From Medicago truncatula (Eukaryota; Streptophyta; Magnoliopsida; Fabales; Fabaceae), in the NCBI RefSeq assembly GCF_003473485.1, contig NC_053042.1, positions 53,469,762 through 53,533,761 on the forward strand: 64,000 nt of DNA, in the 5' to 3' direction. The translations under genes and the position numbers were made by a program. The notes under the pieces are model-generated. The model searched no databases, had not been told where the DNA came from, and was given only the letters and a program-made list of their open reading frames with translations. Below, piece by piece: positions 34,350 through 44,806 of this stretch; position 1 is the first letter of the stretch; each line of letters begins with the position of its first letter.

Positions 34350-34783
34350 TAATTAAAGGTAAAATGCATCTAAAGGTCCTTTAAATTTTTTCGTTTTTCC
34401 TAAAGTGGTCCTTTAAGTTTCAAAAGTCCTAAACAAGTCCTTTAAGTTTCAAAAGTTCCAAACAAGTTATTTTAGTTTTTGAATCGTTTCAAACAAGTCC
34501 TTTTAGAGGATGATGGTGATGATTCAGATGATAGCAATAAAAAGCATTATCCACCATTTGTCATGCCTAAAAAGATGACTAATTTTAAGTGGGTGTTAGG
34601 AGCCAGATTTGGTACCAAAGATGAGTTCAAGGAAGCAATTACCAACTATGCTATCTAGAATATGACTTATTTGAAACGATTCAAAAACTAAAAGGACTTG
34701 TTTGAGACTTTTGAAACTTATAGGATCACTTTGGGAAAAACGAAAAAACTTAAAGGACCTTGAGATGCATTTGACCTTAATTA
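34350..34783. mobile_element. Foldback element carrying a MULE transposase scrap
   Basis: Inverted arms of about 150 bp: left AAGGTAAAATGCATCTAAAG, right GAGATGCATTTGACCTT in complement. Each arm contains repeated CCTTTAAGTTTCAAAAGT and CAAACAAGTCC blocks. The short unique centre (34,508-34,660) is coding-like and resembles a Mutator transposase N-terminal domain. No unambiguous target duplication was found. Confidence 0.75.
34508..34660 (+). pseudogene. Fragment of MuDR-type transposase N-terminal domain
   Basis: The plus-strand frame reads acidic EDDGDDSDDSNKKHYPPFV, then MPKKMTNFKWVLGARFGTKD and EFKEAITNYAI before TAG. 'F..G..F.....f.eAi..Ya' is the pattern of the Mutator transposase DNA-binding domain (PF03108 family). 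Only about 50 codons remain, bounded by the inverted arms. The domain assignment is from memory of the family pattern. Confidence 0.65.
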
Positions 34784-35049
34784 AAACATAATATTATTAG
34801 TTATTTAAATTTTTTTCATATTTAACTAGTGTAGTTGGTTTATCATCATTAATTAGTTTAAGTGGTTTGTTAGCTTAATCTGCCACCTCATCACACTCAC
34901 ACATAGCTAGAACTTGATGTATATAAGAAAATTAATTTTGATCCTTTTATATTTTTTATAATAAAAGCAAGATAGTTTTTTTTAACAATTAAATTGTAAA
35001 AAAGTGCATTAAAAAAGTTGATCTTTTTTCTCTAAAAAAAAGTTTTTTG

Positions 35050-35215
35050 TTTAGCGGGTTGTCCCGCTAACTCGTATGTCCGCCACTAAACGGGGTGGGG
35101 GTGAGATTTTGGACTTGGTCATCTAATTTGACTCGATTCGTCTTGTCCCGTTTTAAGCGGACTTACACGGGGAAGCTAAACGGGGTGGGTTGACCCGCTT
35201 TTTCATCCCTAGTAG
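35050..35215. mobile_element. Possible hAT-type MITE end
   Basis: GC-richer block with GCGGGTTGTCCCGC and AAACGGGGTGGG repeated, ending TGACCCGCTTTTTCATCCCTA. Its complement begins TAGGGATGAAAAAGCGGGTC, the style of plant hAT MITE ends. The opposite end is not clear, so this may be a truncated copy. Confidence 0.35.
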
Positions 35216-36805
35216 TGGCATCTTCTATTTATGTTTAAAATTGAGGCAATATATCACAATTTTTTAAGCTACAAATCAGCATTTTTAGAGTAAAAAAGAA
35301 AGTTGAGAAACTATAAAAAAAAATCTGTTTTTGTTAGCGTGATAAAATAAGGGACCATAAGTAAAGCCTAGAATATAGTCATTCAAGACTTATTTATTTT
35401 GTTATCAGTCGTTATAACAGGAATTGATATCATTACAGTATGCAATGAATTGAAATCATCATTACAGTATGCACAGTACAATAGCATTAACACCATTGCA
35501 TGCAATACAAGATATTAGATAGCATTTTTAATTTAAAAATATTTGAAGGCCTAATTTAAGATGGATATTGAAGCAAGAAGAACACCAATGGTTCATGGAA
35601 AAGTATCTTTATGGTACAAAACTTCTTTTGATGTTGCCCATTGTACCATAAAGACATATATGCAGGCTTTAATATAACAATGTCTTTTACCGTACGTCGA
35701 AGAAATATTTGAGTCCTAGTGTATATTGTACCACAATTTAGCAGTTGAGGACTAAAAGTAAGCAATATAAGGTGAAAGTTTATTTTCCTGAAAAAGTTGA
35801 TGCATAGACTCTGTTACTCTCAACTCGATTGATAGTTTTTGCTGTTAACTTGTATCCTATGTTTTCATTTCCTTTTTAAAGCACATTCAGGGGAGCTATG
35901 TAATGAACCCCATTCCTTAGTAAGAAGATGAAAATAAGACACTAAAATAGTCTAATCTTCAATTAAGTCAGTCATTCATGGATGACTTGTGTATTCAAAC
36001 AATGACCCATGTTGAAAATAAAACATATATAAAAATGAACTATCGATGGGTATCTTAATCAATGGTTTCTTTTTGACTTAACTGTTTTGTCCTTGTGGCA
36101 CAACAAAACAAAAATAACAAAATTAGGGGGTCCATTATATTGTACTGTGTACAGTTGGTTAATAATAGTTAGGCTATGAGCATACAAAAATAAAATTAGT
36201 GCCCCCAGCAGCACAAGTCTTCAATCAGTGTTGAAATGAACAAAAGCAATCACATGTAATTATCAAGAGAGATAGAAATTGAGCATAAGAAGTGACCACC
36301 AAAGAAGGATTCCTTGTTTATTTGTCTCCTTGGCCCTAAACATAGTGAGTGATATGCATCAATTATTGTTTGTCTACTTCCACCCTTCAGCTGTAGTTTT
36401 CATTTATCAAAATTACAATTTATGCCCAATATTATAATTTTATAAAAATGTACTGATATTTAACCTTATGCTGAATGACACTTTTTGTCTCTCTATTTAA
36501 TTTCGTTCACAAAATTAGTCTCTTTTTTAAAATTTGAACCTTTTGATCCTCAAATAACTGTGTTGTGATTTTGGATAAAATTTTTAACAAATTAAATGTG
36601 ATACATGATAATAAAAAATGTGATTTAAAAAGGAAATATTATTTTGGTGAGCATGAGTATTAACAGTAAAATTAACCCTTAACCTGTCAACTTATCTTTT
36701 TCTACCAGAATTATTAGTGAGCCTCACATGATATAATACATGAACCAAAAACATAGGATTCGATTAGATCATGAATGATAAATTAAAACTAAATAAAAAA
36801 CTCAT
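35216..36805. other. Spacer downstream of the DUF1645-like gene
   Basis: Mainly AT-rich. At about 35,576-35,660 the sequence GGTACAAAACTTCTTTTGAT is followed by inverted similarity (TTGTACCATAAAGAC), a small hairpin. At 36,480-36,560 single 'GTCTC/GATCCTC' blocks resemble arms of the foldback family. No gene seen. Confidence 0.45.
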
Positions 36806-37609
36806 CTATTTCTTCTTTCTTTTAACTTTTCCTTTACAAAACAATGAACCAAATCCAAAAAAATTTGCAGTAACTTTAGGAATATATGCTTGAGGTAGAT
36901 TCAAAACAGGACTAATTCTAACACCATTACTAGAAGAACATTTCCTTAACGAAGATTTATTAGATGAATTGTAGAAATAATATGTACTTGACGTTGAAGA
37001 AGATGAAGAAGATCTTCTACTACTTGAAACAGAAGATTGTTTCTGCAACCTTTGTTTTTGTCTTTCTTTTTGAAGCTCTGTTTGTTTTGGATTCGGCGCT
37101 GAACCGGTTGAATGGCTCCTTGATAAGAATTGTAGAGAACGAATCAATCTATTTTGACGAGCTGTATCAAAATTCAAACTGCTGCTTCTTTTGAATTGCC
37201 AGAAATGTTTGGATAACAATGGCTTCTCTTCTTCCACGTCTGTTTCATCAGACAGGAATTCTTTAAGCCTCTTCTTCATTACTGTAGTTTTTTGAAGAGG
37301 CTCAAAGAATTCATTAGCTGATGAATTTTTCTTCATTGGAACGATAATTCCATTGGAGATAACTTTTTTTATTTCCATTGGAACTATTTTTCCATCGGAG
37401 AAAAGTTCATCAGCTGAAGAGAATTGCTGAGAAAAACAATTGGTGATGGAGAAAACGAAATCGGAGGTTGAATCTAAGAGGTGTAAATCTGACCGAAGGT
37501 GAAGATCTTCGACGGGGATTGAACCATTTGAATTCTTTAAATCATGTGAGAATGAAATTCTAGGACTGAATCCTGGGCTGTTTGTTTCACTACACACTTC
37601 AATTGCCAT
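36806..37609 (-). CDS. DUF1645 / membrane-associated kinase regulator-like protein
   Basis: Single-exon gene, 267 aa. N-terminus MAIEVCSETNSPGFSPRISF then SHDL; core DFVFSITNCFSQQFSSADEL followed by FSDGKIVPMEIKK (about residues 50-83). The 'SADELFsdGkI.P' motif is the hallmark of plant DUF1645 and related MAKR-like proteins. A basic-acidic middle (MKKRLKEFLSDETDVEEEK) and a long serine-rich, low-complexity stretch (about 193-225) follow. The C-terminus is VRISPVLNLPQAYIPKVTAN, FFGFGSLFCKGKVKRKKK, conserved in the family and lysine-rich. No membrane span. By analogy it may act at the membrane or nucleus as a signalling regulator, which is inference. A near-repeat (KIVPMEIKKVISNGIIVPMKK) duplicates the I-V-P-M motif. 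Confidence 0.85.
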   Translation of the reverse strand: MAIEVCSETNSPGFSPRISFSHDLKNSNGSIPVEDLHLRSDLHLLDSTSDFVFSITNCFSQQFSSADELFSDGKIVPMEIKKVISNGIIVPMKKNSSANEFFEPLQKTTVMKKRLKEFLSDETDVEEEKPLLSKHFWQFKRSSSLNFDTARQNRLIRSLQFLSRSHSTGSAPNPKQTELQKERQKQRLQKQSSVSSSRRSSSSSSTSSTYYFYNSSNKSSLRKCSSSNGVRISPVLNLPQAYIPKVTANFFGFGSLFCKGKVKRKKK

Positions 37610-37667
37610 GCTCTGTTTCTGAACAGGGGAACTATGTTTTTGAGTGAGTGGGAAATGTTTTGAAATT

Positions 37668-37675
37668 TATTTATA
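37668..37675 (-). promoter_or_regulatory. Candidate TATA box of the DUF1645-like gene
   Basis: TATAAATA on the minus strand, about 60 bp before the ATG at 37,609, a plausible distance for a short leader. Based on match and position only. Confidence 0.5.
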
Positions 37676-38029
37676 TGTTGAAAAGGTAAAGTAAAGGAAG
37701 TGAAAGAGAAATGTGTTGGGAATTATGGGGTTGAGAAGTCAGAAATTGCAGCTTTATTAGACTTTTGTGGTATGGTGTGTGTTGATTTGAAACAGAAGGA
37801 ACAATTATGAGAGGCTAGGAGGATTAGCATTGAGGTAGGATTGCACTAGATCCTTTTCTTTATGATCTGTTTATGAAAGGTTTGAAGGAAAAGAAAGAAA
37901 ACAGGGTAAAGAAGGAGAAAGCAGTTGAAACCAATCACCGAAAGGCTATAAAAGGATAACCAACCCTTTTGAGAGAAATGAACTACTTGATTAATAGCTA
38001 AATTCAATATTTTTTCCCTAAATAATTTA

Positions 38030-38345
38030 TGAGTTTCATATTAGTCCTCTAATTAATAAACATTTTGTTTTTGTCCTTTAAATATATTTTCATTACTCAA
38101 TTTGTTCTCAAGCCGTTAATTTTAACTTAATACCTATAAGGTGGACCAACATCGATTTTCAGATCATGCAAAACCATGAATCTAATCATGAACCATCAAC
38201 ATATAATTTTTCTTCATCTTTTTTAGGTTATATTCTTTTATTTTTTTGGATTTTTTTCTTGAAGGTTGATGAATATGGTATGAAGTTCATATTGAAGATC
38301 AAGAAGAATAAGAAGAAATAAAAGGTAAAGGATGAAGAAAATGAA
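38030..38345. mobile_element. Half copy of the 'ggtcct' foldback family
   Basis: Blocks ATTAGTCCTCTAATTAATAA, GTCCTTTAAATATATTTTC and CCGTTAATTTTAACTTAATA follow the same order as the left arm of the element at 21,853, then a TCTTCATC-rich interior. No matching right arm is present, so this is truncated. Confidence 0.5.
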
Positions 38346-40554
38346 AGAAAAATTATGTGTTAATAGTTCACATTCAATAGTCTTGCATCATCTAAATGTA
38401 CAATTTGTTTGTAAATAATCAAAGAATTAACATTAAATTAAATAAATTAACAAGGACTAGACTACCTAAATTAAATAAATTCCAAATTTCTCTGAAGCAA
38501 TAATTTTCTTGCTCCCAACAATCGCAGACCTAAATCAATATCGGGACTTGTACAGGATATGAGGGACTTCAAAAATTGATGGTTTAGATCTTTTAATGGA
38601 TATACTTCAGAAAATCCCTCTTTACTTGTTCTCACCATTATTGAAAAAGGAAATGAGAAAATCTTATGACTTTATAAGTACGTATTAATGATTGCACCAA
38701 TGTAAATTACTCTCACTATGTTATTATTATTTAACTGTAAATTAAAGAACATGCTCAAACTACTTGTGTTAATGACATATTTGATTACCATTAAACTAAT
38801 TACCGGATGTAGACAATCGTCCTGGTACATTTCTTTGCAATTATTTTTCTAACTTGTTAAAGTTTGAACAATTTCTTAGGCATTTATGCTGTCCTAAGTA
38901 CTGGAAACATTAGGTCCTTAGTTAGCATTATGTGATACATGATGTAGGGTCAGTTTAAGGACAATATACATAGCCAAAATAATGACCCTCATTCATTCGT
39001 AGGAAATTATTGTCGCATGACTAGGCACTATCACAGGAGTACTATTGGCATACCACACCTTTAGACTTTAGTATTTCTTCAAGCAATGCTAACATCATGG
39101 CCAAGATTGTGGAGATAACTGCATGTTGAATTCAAGACAAAGAAGACTAACTTTTTCCAAATTTAAAATAGACACAGTATGGTACGGGCTCAATCTGTTT
39201 TTCGTTACAAGTGGAACAACCATATGACGTGGAAAAAGACTAGAACAATTGACATCAATAGCTTTTAAGAGTCTTACATAAAACTAGCAAGGCTTATAAG
39301 CCGACTGTGTAGTGCATCCGTTAGGTTCAATTCAAATTTTAAGATGATTTTGGAGTCCATCTAAAATTTGTTGGATCATCCACTATCATATCACCATTAT
39401 TGTGCCACTCGAGTACACTTATGTCACTCCATATGTCCAATAAATTATGTGCACGAGTGAGTTTGTTGAGAGTTCTACTTTGAAAGATAATGGTTGGCCG
39501 ATGTGTTTATAAGTGGAGACGTTTTTAAGTCAATTCTAAGAATAGGTAGTATGCACTATGCAGTATGAATGTTCTTTTATATGCTCAGAAACGCACCTAG
39601 TTGATGGCTATTTTTATTTTTTTTTCCTGTATGGAGGTTAAATGAAACTTTGCATCATAGAAGTTGGATGGCTATATATGGACTGTTATGAATACTTGAT
39701 TTTCTACTAACGTGTGATTGTTGGAATTAATGGCAAAGATATATAGTGATATAGTGAATGACATATGCAGCATAATGCAATATTTTTATTATTTTGGATA
39801 GAGAGAGGACGCATCTTTTACTTATTATTATGCGTGTGTGAAATTGTAAGCTAATTGCAAATACTTTTGTTGGGCTGGATGGAATATTTTTGGCTTGCAA
39901 GTGTAATTCCATTATTGACTTGCATATTCTTTTGTTTTATTGCATAATGCATGCGTTTATAACTCAAAAGGAATCAGTATGTAGTGAGTGAGTGTGGTAT
40001 GATTTGGGGGCAAGGCCATATGTTTGTCAGATCATTTTGACAGCATTGGATCATTCTTCATTTGTTAGCACGTGGGTAATGACCATCCAGATCAGATCAT
40101 AGTAGACAGTGGGCTATAAGATTGGATGCATTTGGCATCTTCATGTTATAATTTTCTTGTTTTGGATCAACGACACGATTGATAAATCAATTAGAACTTT
40201 CACATAATAAATGATAAATCAAATAGAACTTTCAAATAATAAATATAGAAGAGTTGTTAACTTGTGTTTTAAGGGCACATGTTAAATAATCTAAAAATAT
40301 AAATTTTGTATTAAAAAAGTAATATTCAATTATACCAAAAAGAAAGCAAATTAATTTTAAAGGTTTAAAGATAGAATGCAAGAAATACATTTCAATATAT
40401 GTGTGTGTGAATAATGGATCAAATTACAATAATGTAACGTTGCACAATTGTTACACCATTCAATATCATTTTATTCGATACATATTTTGTAAATTTAACC
40501 GTTTGATCTTTAGAATAGTGGCTCATCTTAAGTGATGACGTAGAGGTGTTTCAT
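38346..40554. other. Gene-free spacer
   Basis: No open frame with motifs, no clear repeats. The sequence is less low-complexity than elsewhere, but I could not assign any feature. Confidence 0.45.
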
Positions 40555-40857
40555 TTAGAGGGGTGATATTTTGGGATGTGTGGTGGCGACGGGTGGTTAT
40601 GGATATCGTTTTTCAGTGCTCGTTTCATAAGGAGTCTTTTTTAGGTGGTGATGTTTATTTTGGTGTGTGGTGCCCTCGTGGGTGTTACAGGTAGAGTTTG
40701 GCTAAGTGTTGTATGTATGAGTGGTTTTTTATGGTGTTTATTTTCGGGTGTTCCGCCTACATATGACGTCTTTGGTTTGTATTCTCTGATTCACCGATCT
40801 CTATCTGTCTTGAGCAGAGATCAGATTGTTAAATAAAATTTGCTGTAAAAAAAAAAT
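40555..40857 (+). mobile_element. Possible LINE 3' end with poly-A
   Basis: A G/T-rich stretch with many TGGTG/GGTGTT words ends AAATAAAATTTGCTGT followed by an A-run (40,848-40,857). G/T-rich 3' UTRs with an A-tail are usual for plant LINEs. A 63-codon frame here has no motif. A LINE-type zinc-binding relic lies about 0.75 kb to the right, but need not belong to the same copy. Confidence 0.35.
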
Positions 40858-41559
40858 GTTTGATTGTCGGCTTGTATCATATAAATCATCCAAGTAAAAT
40901 TTTACACAAATCTAAAATCATATAATACGTTATTGAGACTCATTATGTCACATTCATGGATATAAGCAAGGTAAACATAATTTTGTAAAAAAATTCAAAA
41001 TATCCAAAATTTAAGTTTTGATAGTTATTTGTTATTGATTTATTTTAGGTGTGACCTTGATCTTATTTGTTATATTTTTTTTAATAGAAAAATCATTTTT
41101 ATTTTTAAAATAATCACTTTTAAGAGTATTGCATTCATTTGTTACAACTTTTAAAAAAAAATTAAAAACAACTTAACACGAGAAGATGTTATAAGTAGTT
41201 TCTCAAAAAATATATTTCTTTTAGAGAAGAGAGAAAATATATATTTTTTTATTTACAAAAGTTAATATTTCATGTTCCATGTGAATATTTTTTATAACAT
41301 ATCAATATTAATATCTTACAGTATCATTAACTTGGTGGGTGAAATATTATTGATTTGAAAGTTTGAAATCAAGTTGTAATTTTTAAACAACTTTGGTACC
41401 TGGCCAATAAAAAAGATGTTTTATGAGTGAAATGGGTTCATGAGTATCACAATAAGGGGAGGAATGTGCTCCTCGTAATTTTGTCTGCAAAGGTTTTGCA
41501 AGCGGTGATGGCATTGTGTTTCAACAAGCTAATATATCTATTAAGAGAATGTATAATGT

Positions 41560-41805
41560 ATTAAGAGGAGAATTTGTAAAAGTTGGTTGGAGGTGATACG
41601 TAGTAATCTAGCCCCTCCAAAGTGTTTGCTTGTTACTTGGTTAATCATTCACTGTAGACTTGCTATTTGTGACATAATGCTTAAAATATGTATCTAATGG
41701 GAACATGTTTGTATTATGTGTAAAAGGGATAATGAAGCTCACTCTTACTTGCGAATATGTTGATGTTGTGTGGACAAGTGTTATGCAATGGATGAATACA
41801 AGCAT
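41560..41805 (+). pseudogene. Reverse-transcriptase zinc-binding (zf-RVT) relic of a LINE
   Basis: The plus-strand frame reads APPKCLLVTWLIIHCRLAIC then DIMLKICI, a stop, and WEHVCIMCKRDNEAHSYL. This is the pattern of the zinc-binding region after plant LINE reverse transcriptase ('PPK...W...h.RL.t.drl......C..C....E...HL'). The Cys pair CIMC and the His are kept. There is an internal TAA and further frame loss afterwards. Confidence 0.6.
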
Positions 41806-41829
41806 ATATAGTAGCAACAAGTCAATATT

Positions 41830-42527
41830 GCGGTTCTGTTTGGTAAAAATAGCAGATAGCTTATAGTTGATACCTGATAGCTTATATTTTATAGCTGATA
41901 GCTGATAAGCTAATTGAAATGTTTGAAAAAATTAATGGTTCAATAATTGATAAATGTAAAATGACATTTTTTTAGAATAAAAAGGACTTTTTTTTTTTAT
42001 CATTCTAATTTCCATGAAGACAAGAACAATTATCATTTTTAGGCCATAAAACTTAGGCTACTATTAAGCCAATTTTTATTTTTTTTACTCTACTAAATTT
42101 ACGTTACTATTAAGCCATAAAATTTTGTTAAAAAATTTACGATATCATTGGAATTTTTTGTTTGCTCTACCGTTTTCAATTATCATGTTGGACTATTATA
42201 CATTTGTTCAAGTGTTTATCTTAACAACAATTATATTAATCCAAAATTAAGCCAAATTGATCGTTAGTATTCTGCATTTAATAAATACATCAGTATTTAA
42301 TTTTATAATAAAATAATAAATTATAAAGGGTAAAAAAGGATTTTAGAAAAAATAGTAAGGGTAAAAGTGGAAGAAAAAACAATAAGCTATAAGCTATAAG
42401 CTCAAACGCTACTTGAAATAACTTCTAAAAAATAGTTTATAAGCTCGTGAAATAAGCTATAAGCTCATGGTGAAAAAGTAACATTTGAGCTTATAACTTC
42501 TAAAGGACGTGTCCTACCAAACCGTCT
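41830..42527. mobile_element. MITE-like element with TTTGGTA ends
   Basis: Left end GGTTCTGTTTGGTAAAA; right end, in complement, GACGGTTTGGTAGGACACG. Next to each end are several copies of TAGCTTATAG / CTATAAGCT, giving imperfect long arms (41,850-41,900 and 42,385-42,480). Length about 0.7 kb, non-coding. Confidence 0.6.
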
Positions 42528-43440
42528 CTACATCATATTTAGTGTTATTGCAATAGAAACAATGATACACATCAAACTCTTTCACAAATTTATTTTTAAT
42601 AAATGATGAATTAAATATGATTCATCATTTATTAAAAAGTTTGTAATTCATATGTAATTCATCAAACTTTTTTTCACATTCTCGTTTGTTCCTATAGCTT
42701 ATATAAAATTCATATGTAATTCATCATTTATTAAAAAAATTAAAATTTGCAAGAGAGAATTTCATAATGTATTAAAATCTGCAAGAGAGAATTTCATAAT
42801 GTATTCACATGGGTCCCCACCAAATTATATGGGTCCCGTATAAATTTGATGGGATCCATGTGAATTTTAACCAATCAAAGAGAGTGTGTTGAAAAATGTG
42901 TGTTATAATATGTGTTGCTAGCATTCCTCATAGTGCAAAATATGATTTAGGCCTCGTTTATATTTAGCTTATTTTAGAGCTTATATGAACTAAATAAATA
43001 CACCTTTATGCATTATTTATAAGCTGTAGTTTATGAAAAGTAGTTTATGACTTTACAATTTTCGTTAGTGAAAATTTATGAATTAAAATAAAAACTTATT
43101 TATTTATAAGAAAACGTTAACTTGTGTCTTTAGAGCATAAGTTAAAAGGTTGAGGGTGTGTTTGTTTCAAGTTATAATTGTTGATTCTCGGGAATAAAAT
43201 GATAGAAATGTATATGCCTATGTTTGTTACAAGTTTACTAAATTTTCTGAGAATAGAAAAAATTTCCCAAGGAAAAGGGTGGGAATAAAGTTCCCATGGA
43301 GATGATAATAAATTCATAAATAATTTACCTATTATAATCCCTATTTTTATGGTTCCTAGGAATATTATAAACCTAACCAAACATATTTTTTCTAAATTCC
43401 ATGGAATAAAATTCCCATCTTTATATTCCAAGGAATGTTA

Positions 43441-44257
43441 GAGTTTTTCTACTTGCACCCTAATTAATCATGGTTGCACCCCAAAATGACAAGATTACCC
43501 TTTTATAAAATTTGATTTTCAAAAAGCCTATTCCTTCTTTTTTGGTTACACCCCAAAACCCTTCTTCCGAAACCATAATTCTCCAATCGATCGATTGTGT
43601 TCTGCGAAGATTTTCAAAACCATACTTTTTCACGTCCATTCATGATTTCAAAGAAAATTCGAAGTAAATCAGGTTAGCAAGTGTTTTAATAGGTTCATGT
43701 TAACTCAATTTAAGTAGGTTCATGTAAACTCATTTTAAGTAGGTTCATGTAAACTCAATTTAAGTAGGTTCATGTAAACTCAGTTTAAGTAGGTTCATGT
43801 TAACTCAATTTAAGTAAGTTCATGTAAACTCAGTTTAAGTAGGTTCATGTAAACTTTTACATGAACCTACTTAAACTGAATTTACATGAACCTACTTAAA
43901 CTGAATTTAAGTTAACCTTGCCAATGTAAATTAAAACCGTAATCGTACAGTGCATCATTGCAGTTGAAGGAAAAAAATTGAAACTAGCAAATAGAAGAAG
44001 AAATTCACTTACTTATATCCAATTGAGTATGGATGAAAAATATTTTGATTCACTCTTTAATTTTCATGGAGATTGATATTGAACATCAAATTGTTTGATC
44101 GATCGCTTTGTGGGGTGAAAGAGGGTGAAACTCACTGACAACGAATAAAATTAGGGTTTTAAGAAAATTTATATAAAAAGGCAATTTTGGTATTATAAAA
44201 AAATTTAAGAAAATTTGGGTATAACCAGAAAAATATGGGGTGTAAATAGAAAAACTC
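43441..44257. mobile_element. Mutator-type MITE with perfect 9-bp target duplication
   Basis: Left end GAGTTTTTCTACTTGCACCC; right end in complement GAGTTTTTCTATTTACACCC. The direct repeat GGAATGTTA flanks it at 43,432-43,440 and 44,258-44,266. A G-start TIR with a 9-bp duplication is diagnostic of the Mutator superfamily. It is non-coding and carries an internal 28-29-bp repeat array. Confidence 0.9.
43690..43910. repeat. 28-29-bp minisatellite that reverses orientation
   Basis: Units AAGTAGGTTCATGTAAACTC followed by AnTTT repeat six or so times (43,690-43,850), then continue as the reverse complement (ACATGAACCTACTTAAACTG, twice, to about 43,910). The array can fold on itself. It lies inside the Mutator-type MITE. 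Confidence 0.85.
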
Positions 44258-44502
44258 GGAATGTTATTCCTAGGAATAAATTTGATAAACTTGAAACAAA
44301 CACCAACGTAAAAAAAAATCTTAAAAATTATGCATTCAATGCAATAAAAGTTTCAAAAATTATATTTATAATATAAAAGTTATTATGACTTTTCATTTTA
44401 AGTTCCGTGCCATGATCCTTATTTATATAAGCCATTTTTTCATAAGTTGAGAATAAATTCAATCCAAACGGATGTTAAAACTACATTACATATATTTAAC
44501 CC

Positions 44503-44806
44503 TTGCGTTCCTTAAAAAAAAAAAAAAGACCTTGTTATTGCGCTACTGAATTTCCTTCCTTGTTTCTTTCTCACTATCTCAGCTCAGCAAATCCATCCAC
44601 TTCCCCTTCACATCGCAACGTCACACAAACACACACAGGTTCGATTTTTCTATACTGCTTGTGTTCCACGCTCTATGACCCATTCTTACTTTCTTCTTCT
44701 GTAATTCAAACTATAATTGTTTATTTATCATCCGTAGACTAAGCTTTGTTTTTATACTCACGAAACGCAAAACCCTAATTAATAGTTTCAATCGAACAAG
44801 AAGAAG
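44503..44806 (+). other. Probable 5' leader/promoter of the GlnRS gene
   Basis: C/T-rich DNA with CTTCC and CACACAAACACACACAG runs, as common in plant leaders. AAACCCTAA, a telo-box typical of translation-related genes, occurs at 44,770-44,778, and the ATG context is AAGAAGATGCC. A possible leader intron (CAGGTTCG near 44,638) cannot be confirmed. No clear TATA box. Confidence 0.5.

Larger units (their letters stand above)
43153..44308. mobile_element. Outer MITE split by a nested element
   Basis: The ends are GTGTGTTTGTTTCAAGTT at 43,153 and its complement AACTTGAAACAAACACC at about 44,290. Its own sequence (43,153-43,440 and 44,267-44,308, GGAATAAAAT-rich) is interrupted by the 9-bp-flanked insertion 43,441-44,257. 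Without the insert it would be about 330 bp. Confidence 0.7.

Noticed and set aside
36964..37194. 76-codon plus-strand frame
   Set aside because: Antisense shadow of the DUF1645-like gene.
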